A stretch of DNA of 64,000 nt from Uloborus plumipes. Taxonomy: Eukaryota; Arthropoda; Arachnida; Araneae; Uloboridae. The stretch's first letter is position 1, and every line of letters starts with the position of its first letter. A model generated the notes under the pieces. The model was not told the origin of the DNA and ran no database searches. It was given only the letters and a program-made list of their open reading frames with translations. The stretch covers positions 124,001 to 188,000 of the forward strand of contig JAXGGA010000022.1 of the NCBI GenBank assembly GCA_038373865.1, given 5' to 3'. Positions 13,420 to 29,633 of this stretch are shown piece by piece. Made by a program: the position numbers and the translations under genes.

Positions 13420-13560
13420 TGGAAGCTAACCACAGTCCCACCAAGGTCCTCCATCCCTCTCTGTCCTCACCTGATTTTATCCTTCCTCCCAATTCGACGC
13501 ACCTGTTCCACTGTGGACAGGCAAAACCCACTGTGTTTTGTCTTTTGTACGTTAACAAAA
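13420..13560 (-). pseudogene. Possible C-terminal tail of a LINE-type ORF
   Basis: Read on the minus strand, this segment is open for about 45 codons and ends in GEDREGWRTLVGLWLASM followed by a stop. The pattern DR..WR.LV close to the end of the protein is common in the C-terminal tails of LINE endonuclease/reverse-transcriptase ORFs. No RT core motif is present, so only the last piece of a 5'-truncated copy would remain. The base composition is richer in G and C than the flanks. The assignment rests on a short motif. Confidence 0.3.
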
Positions 13561-14749
13561 GCACGCAGACACCCCACAGCAAACATCTTTGTTCTCTGAC
13601 ACTTTAGTCTTTGATGAATAGCCACCAGCAAGACACAATGCCACAAATTCTCTTTAGCCGTTAAGCAATTTCAGATTCCTCGTAGAAGTCCCCCTTGAGC
13701 AAACCACAAGAAAGTCCTTTGGAAATAGATTGCAATAGCTGTAGCTTCAAGCATTTCTAGAGCAAAAATATATTGTCTCTAATTTCAAGCTGAATCATGA
13801 TCCAAATTCTGAGAGACCTTGACAGAAATACTAAATCCGAGGGGCGTATGGAGAGAAAATTATTTTTCATCTCCACCGAAACTGGAACAAAGTTGTAGTC
13901 CTATTTACTTCGTGGTTTCTACTCTGCAACTTGTCAAAATCGATTTTCATGCCGGTAGTCTTTGATTTGGCCTTCAACTAGTAGGACAAAGACGTAATAC
14001 ATATCAAACGCTGCCATTTCTGATAAATCAAGATTTAAAGAGTACGTTCAATGCTGTATTGGAGAGTGTACGGTTTATAGAATCTAGTTTCTTTTCTTCT
14101 TTTTTCAAAAAGTAAGAGTCCCTCTGATTTTTATTGAATAAGATGCTTTATTTTAGTGATTATATCTATTTTTCTAAATTAATTCTTAACGGTTGTTTTT
14201 ATTTATTTATTTATTATCACAGTTTATCATAGTTAATATAATAGACGAATATGTACCTCGTCCTGCTATATAGGATGTATTTTTAGAAAAATTATGATCC
14301 TTAGTATATCTATCCTCTACATATTAAGTTAATTTAAGCTTCATCTTCCTTCTCAAGTTTCTGCTTAAACTCTTTTATTTGTCAATTTATACACTGCATA
14401 CATTCTGTTACTTTTCCACTGACTACATATAGGCACTCAAATTAACATTTTACTTCTTATAAAATGCAGTGTCGGTTTGTTTGTGTTTCCTCAGTGCAGA
14501 TTAAATTATCGCTCTTACACCCATAAATTTTGCCTTACATGTAGTCTTAAAAGTAGACTGAAGCTTCATAAATTCTGAATTCAAAAACTGAATCTATAAA
14601 ATGTTTTGTTTTGTGTAACGTTTTACCCTGTTTTTTGGATAATTTTATGCGTGCATTTTTTTACGGTATAGCTTCTGATTTCATTTTCTGAAAAAACTAT
14701 AATTTATTACTACACTTTTTTCCTCAGAGGTTTTGAACATTTTAAAGGT
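13561..14749. other. Intergenic, nothing recognised
   Basis: AT-rich single-copy-looking sequence without a supported gene, inverted repeat or array. Confidence 0.5.
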
Positions 14750-15029
14750 AACAAGAAGTTCTGTCAAGAACTAAACGAGCCTACTTTCCCGTACATCGAC
14801 ATGGGCATTCTCGCATCTGATCATTATTCTCTTGATTATCTGAGACTGAAAATTATGTCAAACATACCTTTTTAGCACTTAGAGCTGATTTCGAAAAGCA
14901 AAATATACCCCTCTCATTAGATGAAATAGACACGTAAAAAGTAATTAACGAATAAATAAAGTTTTGTCGCACCTTATAAAGAGTGTAACTGTCACAGTTC
15001 CTCCGTAGAAAAATCCTCCATCGTTTTCA

Positions 15030-15081
<52 letters not shown>

Positions 15082-15488
15082 TAAATAAATAAATAAATAA
15101 AAGTACAAAGAGCATCAAAACACATTTTATCAAAGAAAGAAACAAGAAGTTCTGTCAAGAACTAAACGAGCCTACTTTCCCGTACACCGACATCGGCATT
15201 GTAGCATCTGATCAATATTCTCTTGATTATCTGAAACTGAAAATTATGTCAAACATACCTCTATAGCACTTAAAGCTGATTTCTAAAAGCAAAATATACC
15301 CCTCTCATCAGATGAAATAGACACGTAAAAATTAAATAAACGAGTCAATTAAGTTTTGTCGCACCTTTTAAAGAATGTAACTGTTATAGTTCTTCCGTAG
15401 AAAAATTCCACAATCGTTCTCAAAAGAAAAAAAAATAAATAAAATAAAAGTACCAAGAACTTCAAAACACATTTTATCAAAGAAAGAA
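14750..15488. repeat. 391-bp tandem duplication, two copies
   Basis: Copy 1 (14750-15140) and copy 2 (15141 to about 15488) begin identically with AACAAGAAGTTCTGTCAAGA. They stay alignable to the shared end ACATTTTATCAAAGAAAGAA. Copy 1 has gained a long (AAT)n/(AAAT)n tract at 15029-15102 where copy 2 has only an A-rich stretch, which accounts for most of the length difference. Both carry GCCTACTTTCCC, the inverse of the GGGAAAGTAGGC word found elsewhere. Roughly 8-10% divergence by eye suggests an old duplication. Confidence 0.9.
15029..15102. repeat. (AAT)n then (AAAT)n microsatellite
   Basis: About 17 AAT units are followed by AAAT units. It interrupts only the first copy of the tandem duplication. 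The minus-strand Leu-rich open frame here is an artefact. Confidence 0.97.
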
Positions 15489-15899
15489 AAAAAAAAACTC
15501 GTTCGTTAATAAAATGTCTTGAATTTCATTTTTAATCCGTTGCCAGTTGTTAGATATAAATAAAGAATAAAATGCTCTCGTGAATGAAAAATTTTTGTTA
15601 GCAAAAAAAAAAAAAAATATCGTCTGCCAAAAAAAAATCATAATAATAATAAATTAAACAAAACAAATAAATAAATAAATAAAAAATCGTCTGCCCAGTC
15701 AGTCATTTTTTTCTGAGCCTGCATTTCCGCCATGTTTGCAGAGTCGGAGTCGGAATCAGAGTCCTCACAGAAGATTATTCAGAAAAGTACTTTACAATAC
15801 ATTATTTATCAAAATCATTTTCTTACAAAGTTAGTTTGAAGGAAATCCGCCTTGAAGTTCAGAATCAACATTCAATTTAAATTTTCCAGTAGGCGCTCA

Positions 15900-16772
15900 T
15901 GTTAATTTTTTTTCTGAACTGTTCATCATTGAACGAAAAATGGTTCAAATTGAAAAGTGAAATATGGGAATGAATCTCTACGAGATCTTTCGAACAAAAA
16001 AAGTTTATTCAATTCTGACGGTTCATTTAAAAGTTATTAGGTGGAGAAAGGTTGCTTGAACGGTTCAATGTTGAACGAAAAAATGTTCAAATTGAAAATT
16101 TAAATACGGTAATGAAGTATCCTTGCCGAGATCGTTCGAACAAAAAAAAGTTTGTTTAAATCGGACTGTTCAGTCAAAAGTTATTAGGGGTGAGAGCTTA
16201 TTTGAACGGTTCAATGTTGAACGAAAAATTGTTCAAATTGAAAATTTAAAAACGGGAATGAAGTATTCTTGACAAGATCTTTCGAACAAAAAAAAGTTTA
16301 TTCAATTCGGACGGTTCACTTAAAAGTTATTAGGTGGGAAAAGGTTGCTTGAACGGTTCAATGTTGAACCAAAAATGTTCAAATTTAAAATTTAAATACG
16401 GTAATTAAGTGTCCTTGCCGAAATGCTTCGAACAAAAAAAATTGTTTAAATCAGACTGTTCACTCAAAAGTTATTAGGGGTGACAGCTTGTTTGAACGGT
16501 TCAATGATGAACGAAAAATTGTTCAAATCGAAAATGTAGATACGGGAATGAAGTACCCTTGAAAAGATCTTTTGAACAAAAAAAAGTTTGTTCAAATCGG
16601 ACTGTTAACTAAAAAGTTAATATCGCGGGCCAGGTTGTTTGAACGGTTTAAAGTTGCACCAAAAATTGTTCAAATCGAAAAATCAAATATGGGAATGAGC
16701 TGTACTCGCCGAGATCTTTCCAACAAAAAAAGTTTGTCGAAATCGGAATGTTCATTCAAAAGTTATTAGGGG
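15900..16772. repeat. Six-copy ~145-bp tandem array with alternating monomer types
   Basis: The anchor GTTCAATGTTGAACG or variants starts at 15921, 16063, 16209, 16356, 16499 and 16646, giving periods of 142-147 bp. Each unit also contains GATCTTTCGAACAAAAAAA and CAAAAGTTATTAGG. Linkers before successive anchors alternate between TAGGTGG.AAAGGTTGCTTG and TAGGGGTGA.AGCTT.TTTG, so copies 2 and 4 follow one type and copies 3 and 5 the other. This makes an A-B dimer of about 293 bp. The last copy runs directly into a GACA-rich tract. Confidence 0.9.
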
Positions 16773-16818
16773 GGGACAGACAGACCGACAGACCGACCGA
16801 CCGACAGACAGACACACA
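16770..16818. repeat. (GACA/GACC)n tract closing the tandem array
   Basis: A run of GACAGACAGACC and GACCGACC words follows a G run at the end of the last 145-bp unit, then ACACACAAATTCCCC. Confidence 0.9.
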
Positions 16819-16888
16819 AATTCCCCATCTCAATACCCTACTTTCAAATTTTTAATTTTTCGATATTCATTTTACCTTTTTATTTTTT

Positions 16889-16975
16889 TAACTTGGTGAT
16901 ATTTTTTGGACTTGGCGATATTTTTTTTCACTTGGCGATATTTTTTGGACTTGGCGATATTTTTTAGATGCATTA
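16889..16975. repeat. Short tandem repeat, ~24-bp unit
   Basis: Four units of ACTTGGCGATATTTTTTGG-type sequence occur in a row. Confidence 0.85.
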
Positions 16976-17029
16976 AGCCACTTTTAATACTTTTTTCGTC
17001 TTTCTTTTATTTTTAACGGGAAAGTAGGC

Positions 17030-20556
<3,527 letters not shown>

Positions 20557-20558
20557 TA

Positions 20559-22121
20559 CACTAGGTGGCCAAAAGTATCCGGACACTTTCAAAGATTCAC
20601 ATTTTTACATATAGCTCGAGAAATAAGTGATCAATTGTTCTTTAACTTTAGTCATACAAAATATAGGCTTCACCGAACATTTCCAAGTTAAAATTAAATT
20701 ACTCTTGCATTTGGGGGACAACAAGAAGGGGGGTTGAAAGAAAAACCCTTTTGGACTATAACTCTTCGAAAAAAGCTCGGAATAAGCTATAAATTTCAGT
20801 AATTAATTAGCATACTATGTATAATTACTGTACAAATTTTTATGAACGTATCACTCTTACTTCCGAAGATATGAAATATTTTTTTAAAAAACGGCAATTT
20901 TATTTGAAGGGTTTTTGCTCATAACACACAGAGTTTTTGATCAAACCTTATCAACACTTCAAGAAAGATTACAAAATACAAGAGAAAAAACATACTAAAA
21001 CGGTAAATAAAAATATTAAAAATTCGATGAGATATGAACGTTAAAAGAAAATATTTTTTCACGGCGCATGCGCGAACGACAGAAATTTATAACTACAAAA
21101 ATATTGTAGCCTGGTTTATACTGCATCTTATTAAAAAAGTTCCAGTTGAATATCGTAAAAATTGAAAAAGATATCAGCGATCTAGTGAGCTATAATTCGT
21201 TCATTCGCAGCCAATACATAAATGGCAAGGGGTTCTCCACAAATAGTGTGGTAACAATTGAGCATTTTCTTCAATGTTAAATTATATACAGTTTGAAAAT
21301 TTATATTCGGCATAGAAGTAACATTTCGCCTATCCGGCCAAAAAGACCAAATACGTAGGTGGCCAAAACTATCCGGACACCCCCTGAAACTTTGGTTTTG
21401 AACGAAGACGCAATAACCTTTAATTTAAAAATAGCTCTTTGTGGACAGACCCTCACTTTTTATGTATTGTCTGCGAATGAATGAAATACAGCTCACTAGA
21501 TCGCTGATATCTTTTTCAATTTTCATGATATTCAACTAGAACTTTTTTTATAAGGTGAAGTATAAATCAGGGTACAATATTTTTGTAGTTATAAATTTCT
21601 GTCGTTCGCGCATGCGCCATGAAAAATATTTCCTTTTAACGTTCATATCTCATCGGATTTTTAATATTTTTATTTACCGTTTTAGTATGTTCTTTCTCTT
21701 GTATTTTGTCATTTTTCCTGAAGTTTTGATAAGGTTTGATCAAAAACTCTGCATGTTATGAGCAAAAACCCTTCAAATAAAATTGCCGTTTTTTGAAAAA
21801 TGTTTCATATCTTCGGAAGTAAGAGTGATACGTTCATAAAAATTTGTACAGTAGTTATACATAGTATGCTAATTAATTACTGAAATTTATAGCTTATTCT
21901 GAGCTATTTTCGAAGAGTTATGGTCAAAAAGCGGTTTTTCTTTCAACCCCCCTTCTTGTCGTCCCCCAAATACAAGGGTAATTTAATTTCAACTTGGAAA
22001 TGTTCGGTGAAGCCTATATTTTGTATGACTAAAGTTAAAGAACAATTGATCACTTATTTCTCGAGCTATATGTAAAAATGTGAATTTTTGAAAGTGTCCG
22101 GATACTTTTGGCCACCTAGTG
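20559..22121. mobile_element. Tc1/mariner-like foldback element, 1.56 kb, TA TSD
   Basis: The ends are perfect inverts beginning CACTAGGTGGCCAAAAGTAT and are flanked by TA (20557-20558 and 22122-22123), as in the Tc1/mariner superfamily. The inverted repeat extends far beyond the tips: the left arm (20559 to about 21246) matches the right arm (about 21435-22121) over ~690 bp with scattered differences. A third copy of the tip, TAGGTGGCCAAAACTATCC, lies in the centre at 21356. No transposase frame remains. If transcribed, the arms would form a long hairpin. Confidence 0.93.
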
Positions 22122-25100
22122 TATTATGAGGATCGATACATAATGAAATCAAAAGAATTAGTTGGGACAAAACCACATGTTCAATAACATAGATCATTGT
22201 ATGAAATTATTTCCATAAGAAAACATAAAGGTTCAGTTGTTTAGCATTGAAATTGCAACTGAAAAGAGGAAAAAAAGGTTAAATTCTTAGATAATTGACA
22301 CAGAGAGGATCTATACAAAGAATTAATGATTTTCAACTGACCAAATCATGAGGATTTATCATTCAATTACATCCATGTTATTGCGAAACAGGCATTTGCG
22401 CGTCTAAAGTTAATATAAGAGACAGTGTCAAAGATTTCCAATGGAACATTCTTGACATACTGCTTCATTTGGGTACATTAACTCGTAAGACTCACCGTAG
22501 GTGATTCTTTTGGCAGTTTGTGATCAGAATCAGTGATATCCCAGACTTTCTCTATTAGGGAAGGCTTATCTCTTTGGGAGAAGGAAGCACTTAAATAGTA
22601 TCATATTACTTTTCTCCACCGACCTCACCTTTTACATGAAGCCTTAAACTGATATTGTAGTACTTTTTTCGATGATCTCTCCCCTCTTTTTAGCGTGTAG
22701 ATTTAGGTTGTATCACACGGAGGGTTCACGAAGCAGGCCACACCCATCTGCATGGGTTCGGAAACCGACATTGGGCTGGTGACATTTTGCCTTGCGCTGG
22801 GGCACGAACAGCCCAGCTTGAAGCTTACCCCTTACTGCGTGAACTTGACACACCGTGAAGCATGATATCCAACTGCAATAAGTCTCGAACGTAGAAGATG
22901 AGTCCAGACTGTTATGTGAGGTAAAGCTCTGACTATTTGAAGATCCTCAAATTTTCAAGTGGAGTGGCACCAAAACTTTTCCAACTGGTGCGGAACGTGA
23001 CGACAGTGAGGCCAAAAGACAACATCTTCTTTGTTGTGTGGGCTTAAACAGAGGGATCTGGTGAAAAGACTTAAATTTGATTGAAGGTTACGAGGGGTCG
23101 AATGAACTTGTCCATCGGATCTGAGTCTGATTCAGAGAACAAGGATTCGTGCGATCTGTTTTAAAAGTAAAATATTGCAAAAATAAAAAATAAGCAAAAA
23201 AATAAATCTATGTCAATTAATTTAATACTTTCACTAAAAGATTTTTCAGTGAAATTAAATGCAGATCTGCTTTCAGATAACATAATGAAAACCTTTTTTT
23301 TTTCTTCAAAGGACAGAAACTTGACCCTTGTTGCAGCACGTTGTCTTCGTACCCTCTCCTTTGATTAATAGATATCAAAAAAGAGTCCATTGAAAAGTGC
23401 TCCAGGTTCTTTCCCCCATTCTGGTGTGTTCTTGCAGACTCACCCATCTGTAACAAAGAAAACTTAGAAAGACAAAAGAAAAGAAGAAAAAATGAGCAAA
23501 ACTCTGACCTTGACACACGCCGCGACACCTGTTGTTAGATGTGGTCGCTATTATCCTTCTTAATTAAAGGCATCCACGTGGCGTTGGCCACGATTTTATC
23601 AATTCCTTCTTTGTTGCACGAAAGGCTGAAGGGATTAAACGCTTCTCCTGTTCTGCGATGCGTGTAAATGGCAGTTTAGTCATCTTGAAGGAGCCGCGCC
23701 TTAAGAGACATCATGATGACCATTTTTCGCCCGGGGGTTGATTTTTTGAAAGATCTGCATGGCTAACAAGACTTTAGGAAACAATGGATTTCAAAAAGCA
23801 ATTATGAAACGCTAAACTCAAAGAATAGCAATCAGTTTCTCTTTGAAAAGTAAGTTTTTATTGCAGTGATTAGGCAGTATAGATTTGAAAATGCATTGTT
23901 TCAATCGATGACTCTTGTTGATAAAGCTTTTTTAATTTCACTTGGGCATGAATTACGTGAGTTGGGCAAAAGACCTACTGTGTCAGCAACCGTAGATAGA
24001 AGCCAACAGTTCAGTAACATAGTAGGGTCAGTTAAGGTAAACGGAAACAGAATTTCAATGTTTTGATTTTGGATCCCTCCCTTCTTTTTGAGATGAATGG
24101 GCCTATCAAGTTTTGTGCGTCGCATCTAAGGCAAAGTTCTGTCCAAACCAGTCTCCCAACCATCTAAGACAAAATTCCAAACCTATCTCCCACCCATCCA
24201 ACAAAAACCTCTCATTAAGACAAACCCCAAAACTATAGACGCCCTAAGAGTAACTGAATATAAAAAAATTGAACTAAACGAATTTTTTTGTCGCCTCAGA
24301 ACAACAGTTCGATATCCTACTGTTATTTCTAGGATAAGATGTCTTATAGTTGCTTTGAGGTTACGATTTATTAGGGAAAGAAATCATGTTTCCATTTACC
24401 TCGGAGACTAAGGGGTAAATAGAAACAGTACTCCTCTTCCTTGTGAGGGGTTGATTTTGGTAGATAACTATGCAATTCACAGTCAGTTATGGAATTTCAC
24501 AGCAACGATACTTAATTTGCGGTCCATAGGTCACGTGCAGACGGCAGTAAATCCTTCAAACACCATCTGAAATTATTTGGAAAGCAAAATATTTAACTGA
24601 ACTCTAAATTTATCTAAAATATAAAAATAAATAAATAAAGACACATGATAAGCGTATTTGTTTCCATTTTGTATCATTGTTGTTCCATTCCCAACAGCTT
24701 GTAATAGAATGAAAATGAAAAAGCCTAATTGTATATCAATAACAGTAGTTAAGGAGAAATTCACAGTTAAATGTCTCTAGAAACTTTTAACATAAAAATA
24801 GGTTAAAACGCTGCATTTGGAGATCTTTTGGAGATGAAAATGTAAATCACTTAACTTTAGTAGAAATCATTTTTCAGAGTGTCATCTTCAAACTATGATG
24901 ACGTCTACATAGTTGTTTAGAAGCACGTGGGGCTCTCGAATGTTGTATATTTTTCCCGTACCTATAATGCAGTCTTAAAAATCATCACGAAGGTAGAGCG
25001 AGAGAGAGAGGAGAGATGACAATTTTTGAGTAGTTATGAATTTTTTTCGTTTGACTGTTGTAGAATTTTATTTGAAAAGCTATAGAACCAAAAATGCACT

Positions 25101-26894
25101 TATAGGTCAAAAAATGATTTTAAATTCGAAGCTGCCAAATAAAGCGTGAGGGACCCCAAAAATCTTCTATACAAGGAATAAAAATGTGAATATTTGCATT
25201 TAACTTCTTTATCAAGGGCAGATGAAACAGGAGAGTGCTTTGTAAATGCATGAATTACCTCTAAAAATAGTTTAATTAGTTGCTTAAAAAGCAATTAAGG
25301 ATCTCTTCTAAATTTCTTCATCATTTATTTATCCCTTTTGTGGAACTTGTCATTCGAATTATATATGGGTCACTGGGCCTCATCTTTTTCTTCGGACTTT
25401 TCCACATATAACAATGTATGGTTTAAAGTTAAAAGTCAATAAACGATAAGGAAAAGGCATTTTAAATCAATCTATTTTAAAATCGCCATTTTTCGGGGAA
25501 GAGGAGGTGGGAAAGATTTTCTTTCCCTTGCATGCACACTTTAAAATTTTTGTTTAGCAAATAAACTATGGGTGATGAAAAAAATAGAAGCATAGCAGAT
25601 TCAAAGATAAAAATTCCAAAGAACCACTTTCCAATTTTTTAGAAACATGACACAAACCCCAACTTTGTAGGTTAGTGTAATTCGGGAATTTTTCTCAATA
25701 AAATCTAATTGATTTAGCATATGCAGAAGCCCTTTCTCTGCAGCCCTTTTCTACCCAGACATCTCAATACAATCTGACTGTTGTAATAAATTATTCGTCT
25801 CCTGTAGCCCCCCCCCCCCTTCAAATATTTTTTTTCTCTCTTTTTTAAATTAACACTTATTTAGTGTAAACATTCTGATATAGGACTGTCCTTTATACAT
25901 TTTACCTCCCTCTCAGTCTCAGCTTGTCACAAAGTTACACACTTCACCTGACTTCCTTCCAACCTTTGTCACGTGTCACGTTATATTACGCAAACCTACT
26001 TTAAAATCAAAATGTTTTTATTTCAATCAAAATTAATAATGTCACACTTCTTATTACCTCTTCCTCCCCTTGCCACAAACTCTTATAATTTTGCAACCTC
26101 TCTCCCTCAAAGCGAGGTATCACTTGTGGAACACTAAAAAAAAAAAAAAAAAGCATCGAAGTTACCAAAGCTCATTTGAGGATTGAAGCCTCTTTTTCTT
26201 CCCTTTCATTCTTCTAACAGTTTTAGTAAGCGCAAACATACGGACACACTTAAGCCCAGAAATAAAAATGCAATGAAAAGCAATAAAAGTCATAAGTGCA
26301 GAGGAAAATCCACAGTTATATGACCACTCCACCCTCCTTAGTTGTGGTTGACATGCCTTGCATAGAAGGTTACTTTGCATAATGACCTCGTGATCTGAAG
26401 GTCTGTGAGTGGTAATCTAGCAAACAGCAAAGCACGGATGGTCAATTCGATGCCTCTGAATCGGAACTGAAATGTGGTGTTCCGATCCAACTGTGAAGAA
26501 AATGGCAGTTTGCTGGTGGTGCAGAACTAATTTGGACTTCGAGTTTGCTGTTGATACTTATCGCTCGAAGAACTTAATAGTTAGTGAGTCAGATATTATG
26601 TGTTTTCCAGAGGAGTTTAACTGTAATTGCAGACAAGACTATGATTAGACAAAATTTTTATTTTGCAATAAAAATCCGCTCGAATGGATTCGATGTAATA
26701 CAGATAAACAAGTAGCAAAAGAGCTTTTCTGTCGAAGAATTCACACAGTTTGGCTCAAACGCTCAAGTATACTGCCGTGCTAAGCAAAAAGTCGTATCTG
26801 CACTCTTTAACAAAAGTGAGTTACCGTCTTCAGGTGGTTCTTTGCGGTGTATTTTATGCAAATACAAATGCGACGACCAGCAACAGGCTCTGTG
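22122..26894. other. Large intergenic block, no supported gene
   Basis: The part from 22680 to 23110 is less AT-rich than its surroundings, with several short open frames on both strands that I do not recognise. An open frame of 67 codons at 23866-24066 follows an acceptor-like TTTTTATTGCAG but has no family resemblance. A GA run lies at 25000-25015 and short C and A runs near 25808 and 26138. No inverted-repeat element was found by eye. Confidence 0.45.
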
Positions 26895-27760
26895 CCCAAC
26901 AGGGTTGGTCCTAGTCAAATTATAGACCCCAATGAAGATCAATGGCCCTCTTAAAACTATCTACTCCCTTGCTCCTTACCGCCTCTTCCGGTAAACTATT
27001 CCAAGTTCCCACTACTCTGCTAAAATAGTAATTTTTCCGAATTTCAAGGTTAGCCTGAGATTTAAACAGCTTATAACAATGACCCCTTGTTCTACTTTTC
27101 GTACAAAAATTTAACCCTATAACATCTTTCATTTTGATAAATTTAAACAACTGAATCATGTCCCCTCTGGTTCTCCTTTGCTCTAGACTATACATGTTAA
27201 GCATTCTAAGTCTGGAATCATTAGTCTAAATTAGAAAATCCATTCACTAACCTTGTAGCCCTCCTTTGTGCCCTTTCGAATAAATTAATATCGTTCTTAA
27301 GATAAGGAGACCAAAACTGAACAGCACACTCTAAATGAGGTCTTACCAAACTTCTATATAAAGGCAGAAGAACCTTCTTAGATTTGTTTGAAATAGATCT
27401 CTTTATAAACCCAATCATCCTATTGGCTTTGTTACTAGCTATGCTGCACTGTTGACTAAACTTGAAGTCTTGATTAAGACACCTAGATCCATAACATTCT
27501 CTGCCTTAGTAATGACTGAACCCTGTAAATAATAGCTTGTATGCTTATTTCTATGACTTAAATGCAGCACTTGACATTTCCCAACATTTACTGGCATGCC
27601 CCACTTGTCTGCCCACTTAGTAATATGATCCAAATCCTCTCGCAGCTGAATTACTTGTTCATCATTTTCCACAACCCCATAACGTTGACGTCATCAGCAA
27701 AACAATTCATGTTTCCAGAAATATTTTCATGAATAATACCCATGTACTAAGTTACCCATG
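26895..27760 (-). mobile_element. CR1/L2-like LINE relic: reverse-transcriptase C-terminal half and 3' end
   Basis: On the minus strand the sequence reads, in order, HENISGNMNCFADD (the catalytic YADD-type box, 27690-27701), a WADKWGMPVNVGKCQVLHL thumb segment, LYRSLVRPHLECAVQFWSPY and QRRATRL, then RRTRGDMIQLFKF, and finally WNSLPEEAV followed by a stop near 26918. This order is typical of the RT C-terminal half in CR1/L2-group LINEs of the Jockey superfamily. The frame shifts near 27672, 27485 and 27222, so no protein can be made. Downstream, a GACCAACCC...GGTC-like 3' tail is present. The copy is 5'-truncated just upstream of the catalytic box. Those coordinates are the approximate homology limits. 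Confidence 0.9.
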
Positions 27761-28395
27761 TACAAAGTTTTATAGTCATTTGAGAACGGAAGTATTTTTA
27801 AAAATTTCTGAAAAAGTATCATCTGAATCAAATGCATGGAAGAGCAAAACTTTAAAGAGTGATATCTGAGTTTGAGCTCGATTGCAGATACCACTTTAGC
27901 GCTTAGTACGGCAGTATAGGTGACTAAATTATGTTTAAAATTCAGAGACGTAATTTAAATTTAATATTAAATACTTTTAGTATTTTACGTTTGCATCACA
28001 CATAGTTGTTATTCTCGATGACTCGTGCCTAAGTTTGAAGTTTTACAACTTTAACTTTGAAAAATTGCTAGGGGAAAACCCCCCGACTGGTACTTTTACT
28101 TTCCTTTAATTTCAAAGATAGCGTAATTTTGCGTTATTAAGATCCCAAATTCAGAAAGAAAAAAAAAAAGTACGAAAGTCAATACTTCTTATCAGTACGA
28201 GTGTAAAGTTACGTTTTTAAGACTAATAATAATTCAAAAATAATTTAAACTTAACTCTTGGGAAAATGAAAGCATTTTCTTGTCCCACGTCAAAATTTTT
28301 GCTTATTCTATCATCATAAGTGGCTAAAAGTAGTTCTCTTGACTAAAAGAAGCAACTCCATTTTCGAATGATTTGCTAGACATTGAATGTTTAAG
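27761..28395. other. Intergenic, nothing recognised
   Basis: AT-rich sequence without supported features. Confidence 0.6.
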
Positions 28396-28536
<141 letters not shown>

Positions 28537-28949
28537 ATTGTGTTTCCTCCTTTTTTTTGAACAACAGTCTTACGGATAGTCCAAAGTGTCTGTGACCAGC
28601 AAGGGAAGAAATAAACTATACGGAGAAAATCACAAATGAAAATTATAAAAACTCTCCTCCATCATGGTCAGACTTATCTTAAATTTGTTGCTCTGACCGA
28701 GGAAGTAACGTAATAATACGATAATAATAACTCCAGAAACAATGGGATCAGCGTTAACATCTGGAATGGAATGCCTGGACACGAGTGTCCTGACACAGCT
28801 CCGTGATGTGGGAACATGCTTAAAATGCAGCGAAAATGGAAAAAGAACATCCAAGCAATATGCACATTGAGTTTTAAAACGGATAACGAGAAGCAGATTA
28901 CCTTAATATCGTGACTTTGACGCCAAATCTCCTTGTTCTCGACTTTCAG

Positions 28950-29000
28950 CTCCAGTGAACCTGCTCTTCTTAAGTGGAGAAGAAAAAGAAGAGAACGCGG
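28950..29000 (+). other. Candidate 51-bp internal exon
   Basis: A pyrimidine tract and acceptor (CTTGTTCTCGACTTTCAG, ending 28949) precede 51 bp, which end at a strong donor (CGCGG|GTAAGA, intron from 29001). One frame through the exon is open and reads SSEPALLKWRRKRRER. The length is divisible by three, so phase would be kept if the exon is used. The peptide is strongly basic and I do not recognise it. The nearest plausible partner exons are not in view. This could be a microexon of a host gene spanning the window with large introns, or chance. Confidence 0.25.
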
Positions 29001-29250
29001 GTAAGAACAAATTCTTAAATTGATTTGTTACTAGGTTTGTTAGAAAAAAAAATTAGTTGTCGCCAAGTGTTTATACTTATTGAAAATGAATAATAATGAT
29101 CGTGCTGGGAATTTTAAGTGGGAATGTGCGACATTATCACGTTGCAAACATTTTTATTTTAAGCTTTTATTATACTTACTCGATTGGAACACACTTTTCA
29201 ATCGTTGCCGAAAACAAAAATAAATAAAAGTAACTGCAAACTTAATTGTT

Positions 29251-29587
29251 ACACAGTAAAAAATGAATGTTGTTTTTACAGTATAATACAGTTAATTTTA
29301 TAGTAATAAACTGCAAAATTTCCAATTTTACAATACTAAACTGTAAAATTGTTAACTTTACGGTTTATTACCGTGCATTTACAGTTTTAAACTGGAACCT
29401 CTGCTGCTAGTAGTATACTATTGTTTTTACAGTATAATACAGCTAAACTGCATGGCAATAAACTAAAATTCCTAACTTTCCAGTAAGAAACTGTAAAATT
29501 GTTAGTTTTACAGTTTCTTATGATACTGTGCACTTTACAGGTTTAAATTGGATTATAATTTAGAAACAACAGTTCATTTTTTAACAG
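29251..29587. mobile_element. MITE rich in ACTGTAAAA motifs, copy A
   Basis: The left end ACAGTAAAAAATGAATGTTG and the inverse right end (AACAACAGTTCATTTTTTAA) form TIRs. Inside, two related ~160-bp subunits begin TTTTTACAGTATAATACAG and are filled with TTTTACAGT/ACTGTAAAA on both strands. The same family is present in the opposite orientation at about 59955-60288. Non-coding; TSD not resolved. Confidence 0.8.
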
Positions 29588-29633
29588 ACGAAAACACGGA
29601 GGAGGTTCTCTAGTCGACCGGTATATATATATA

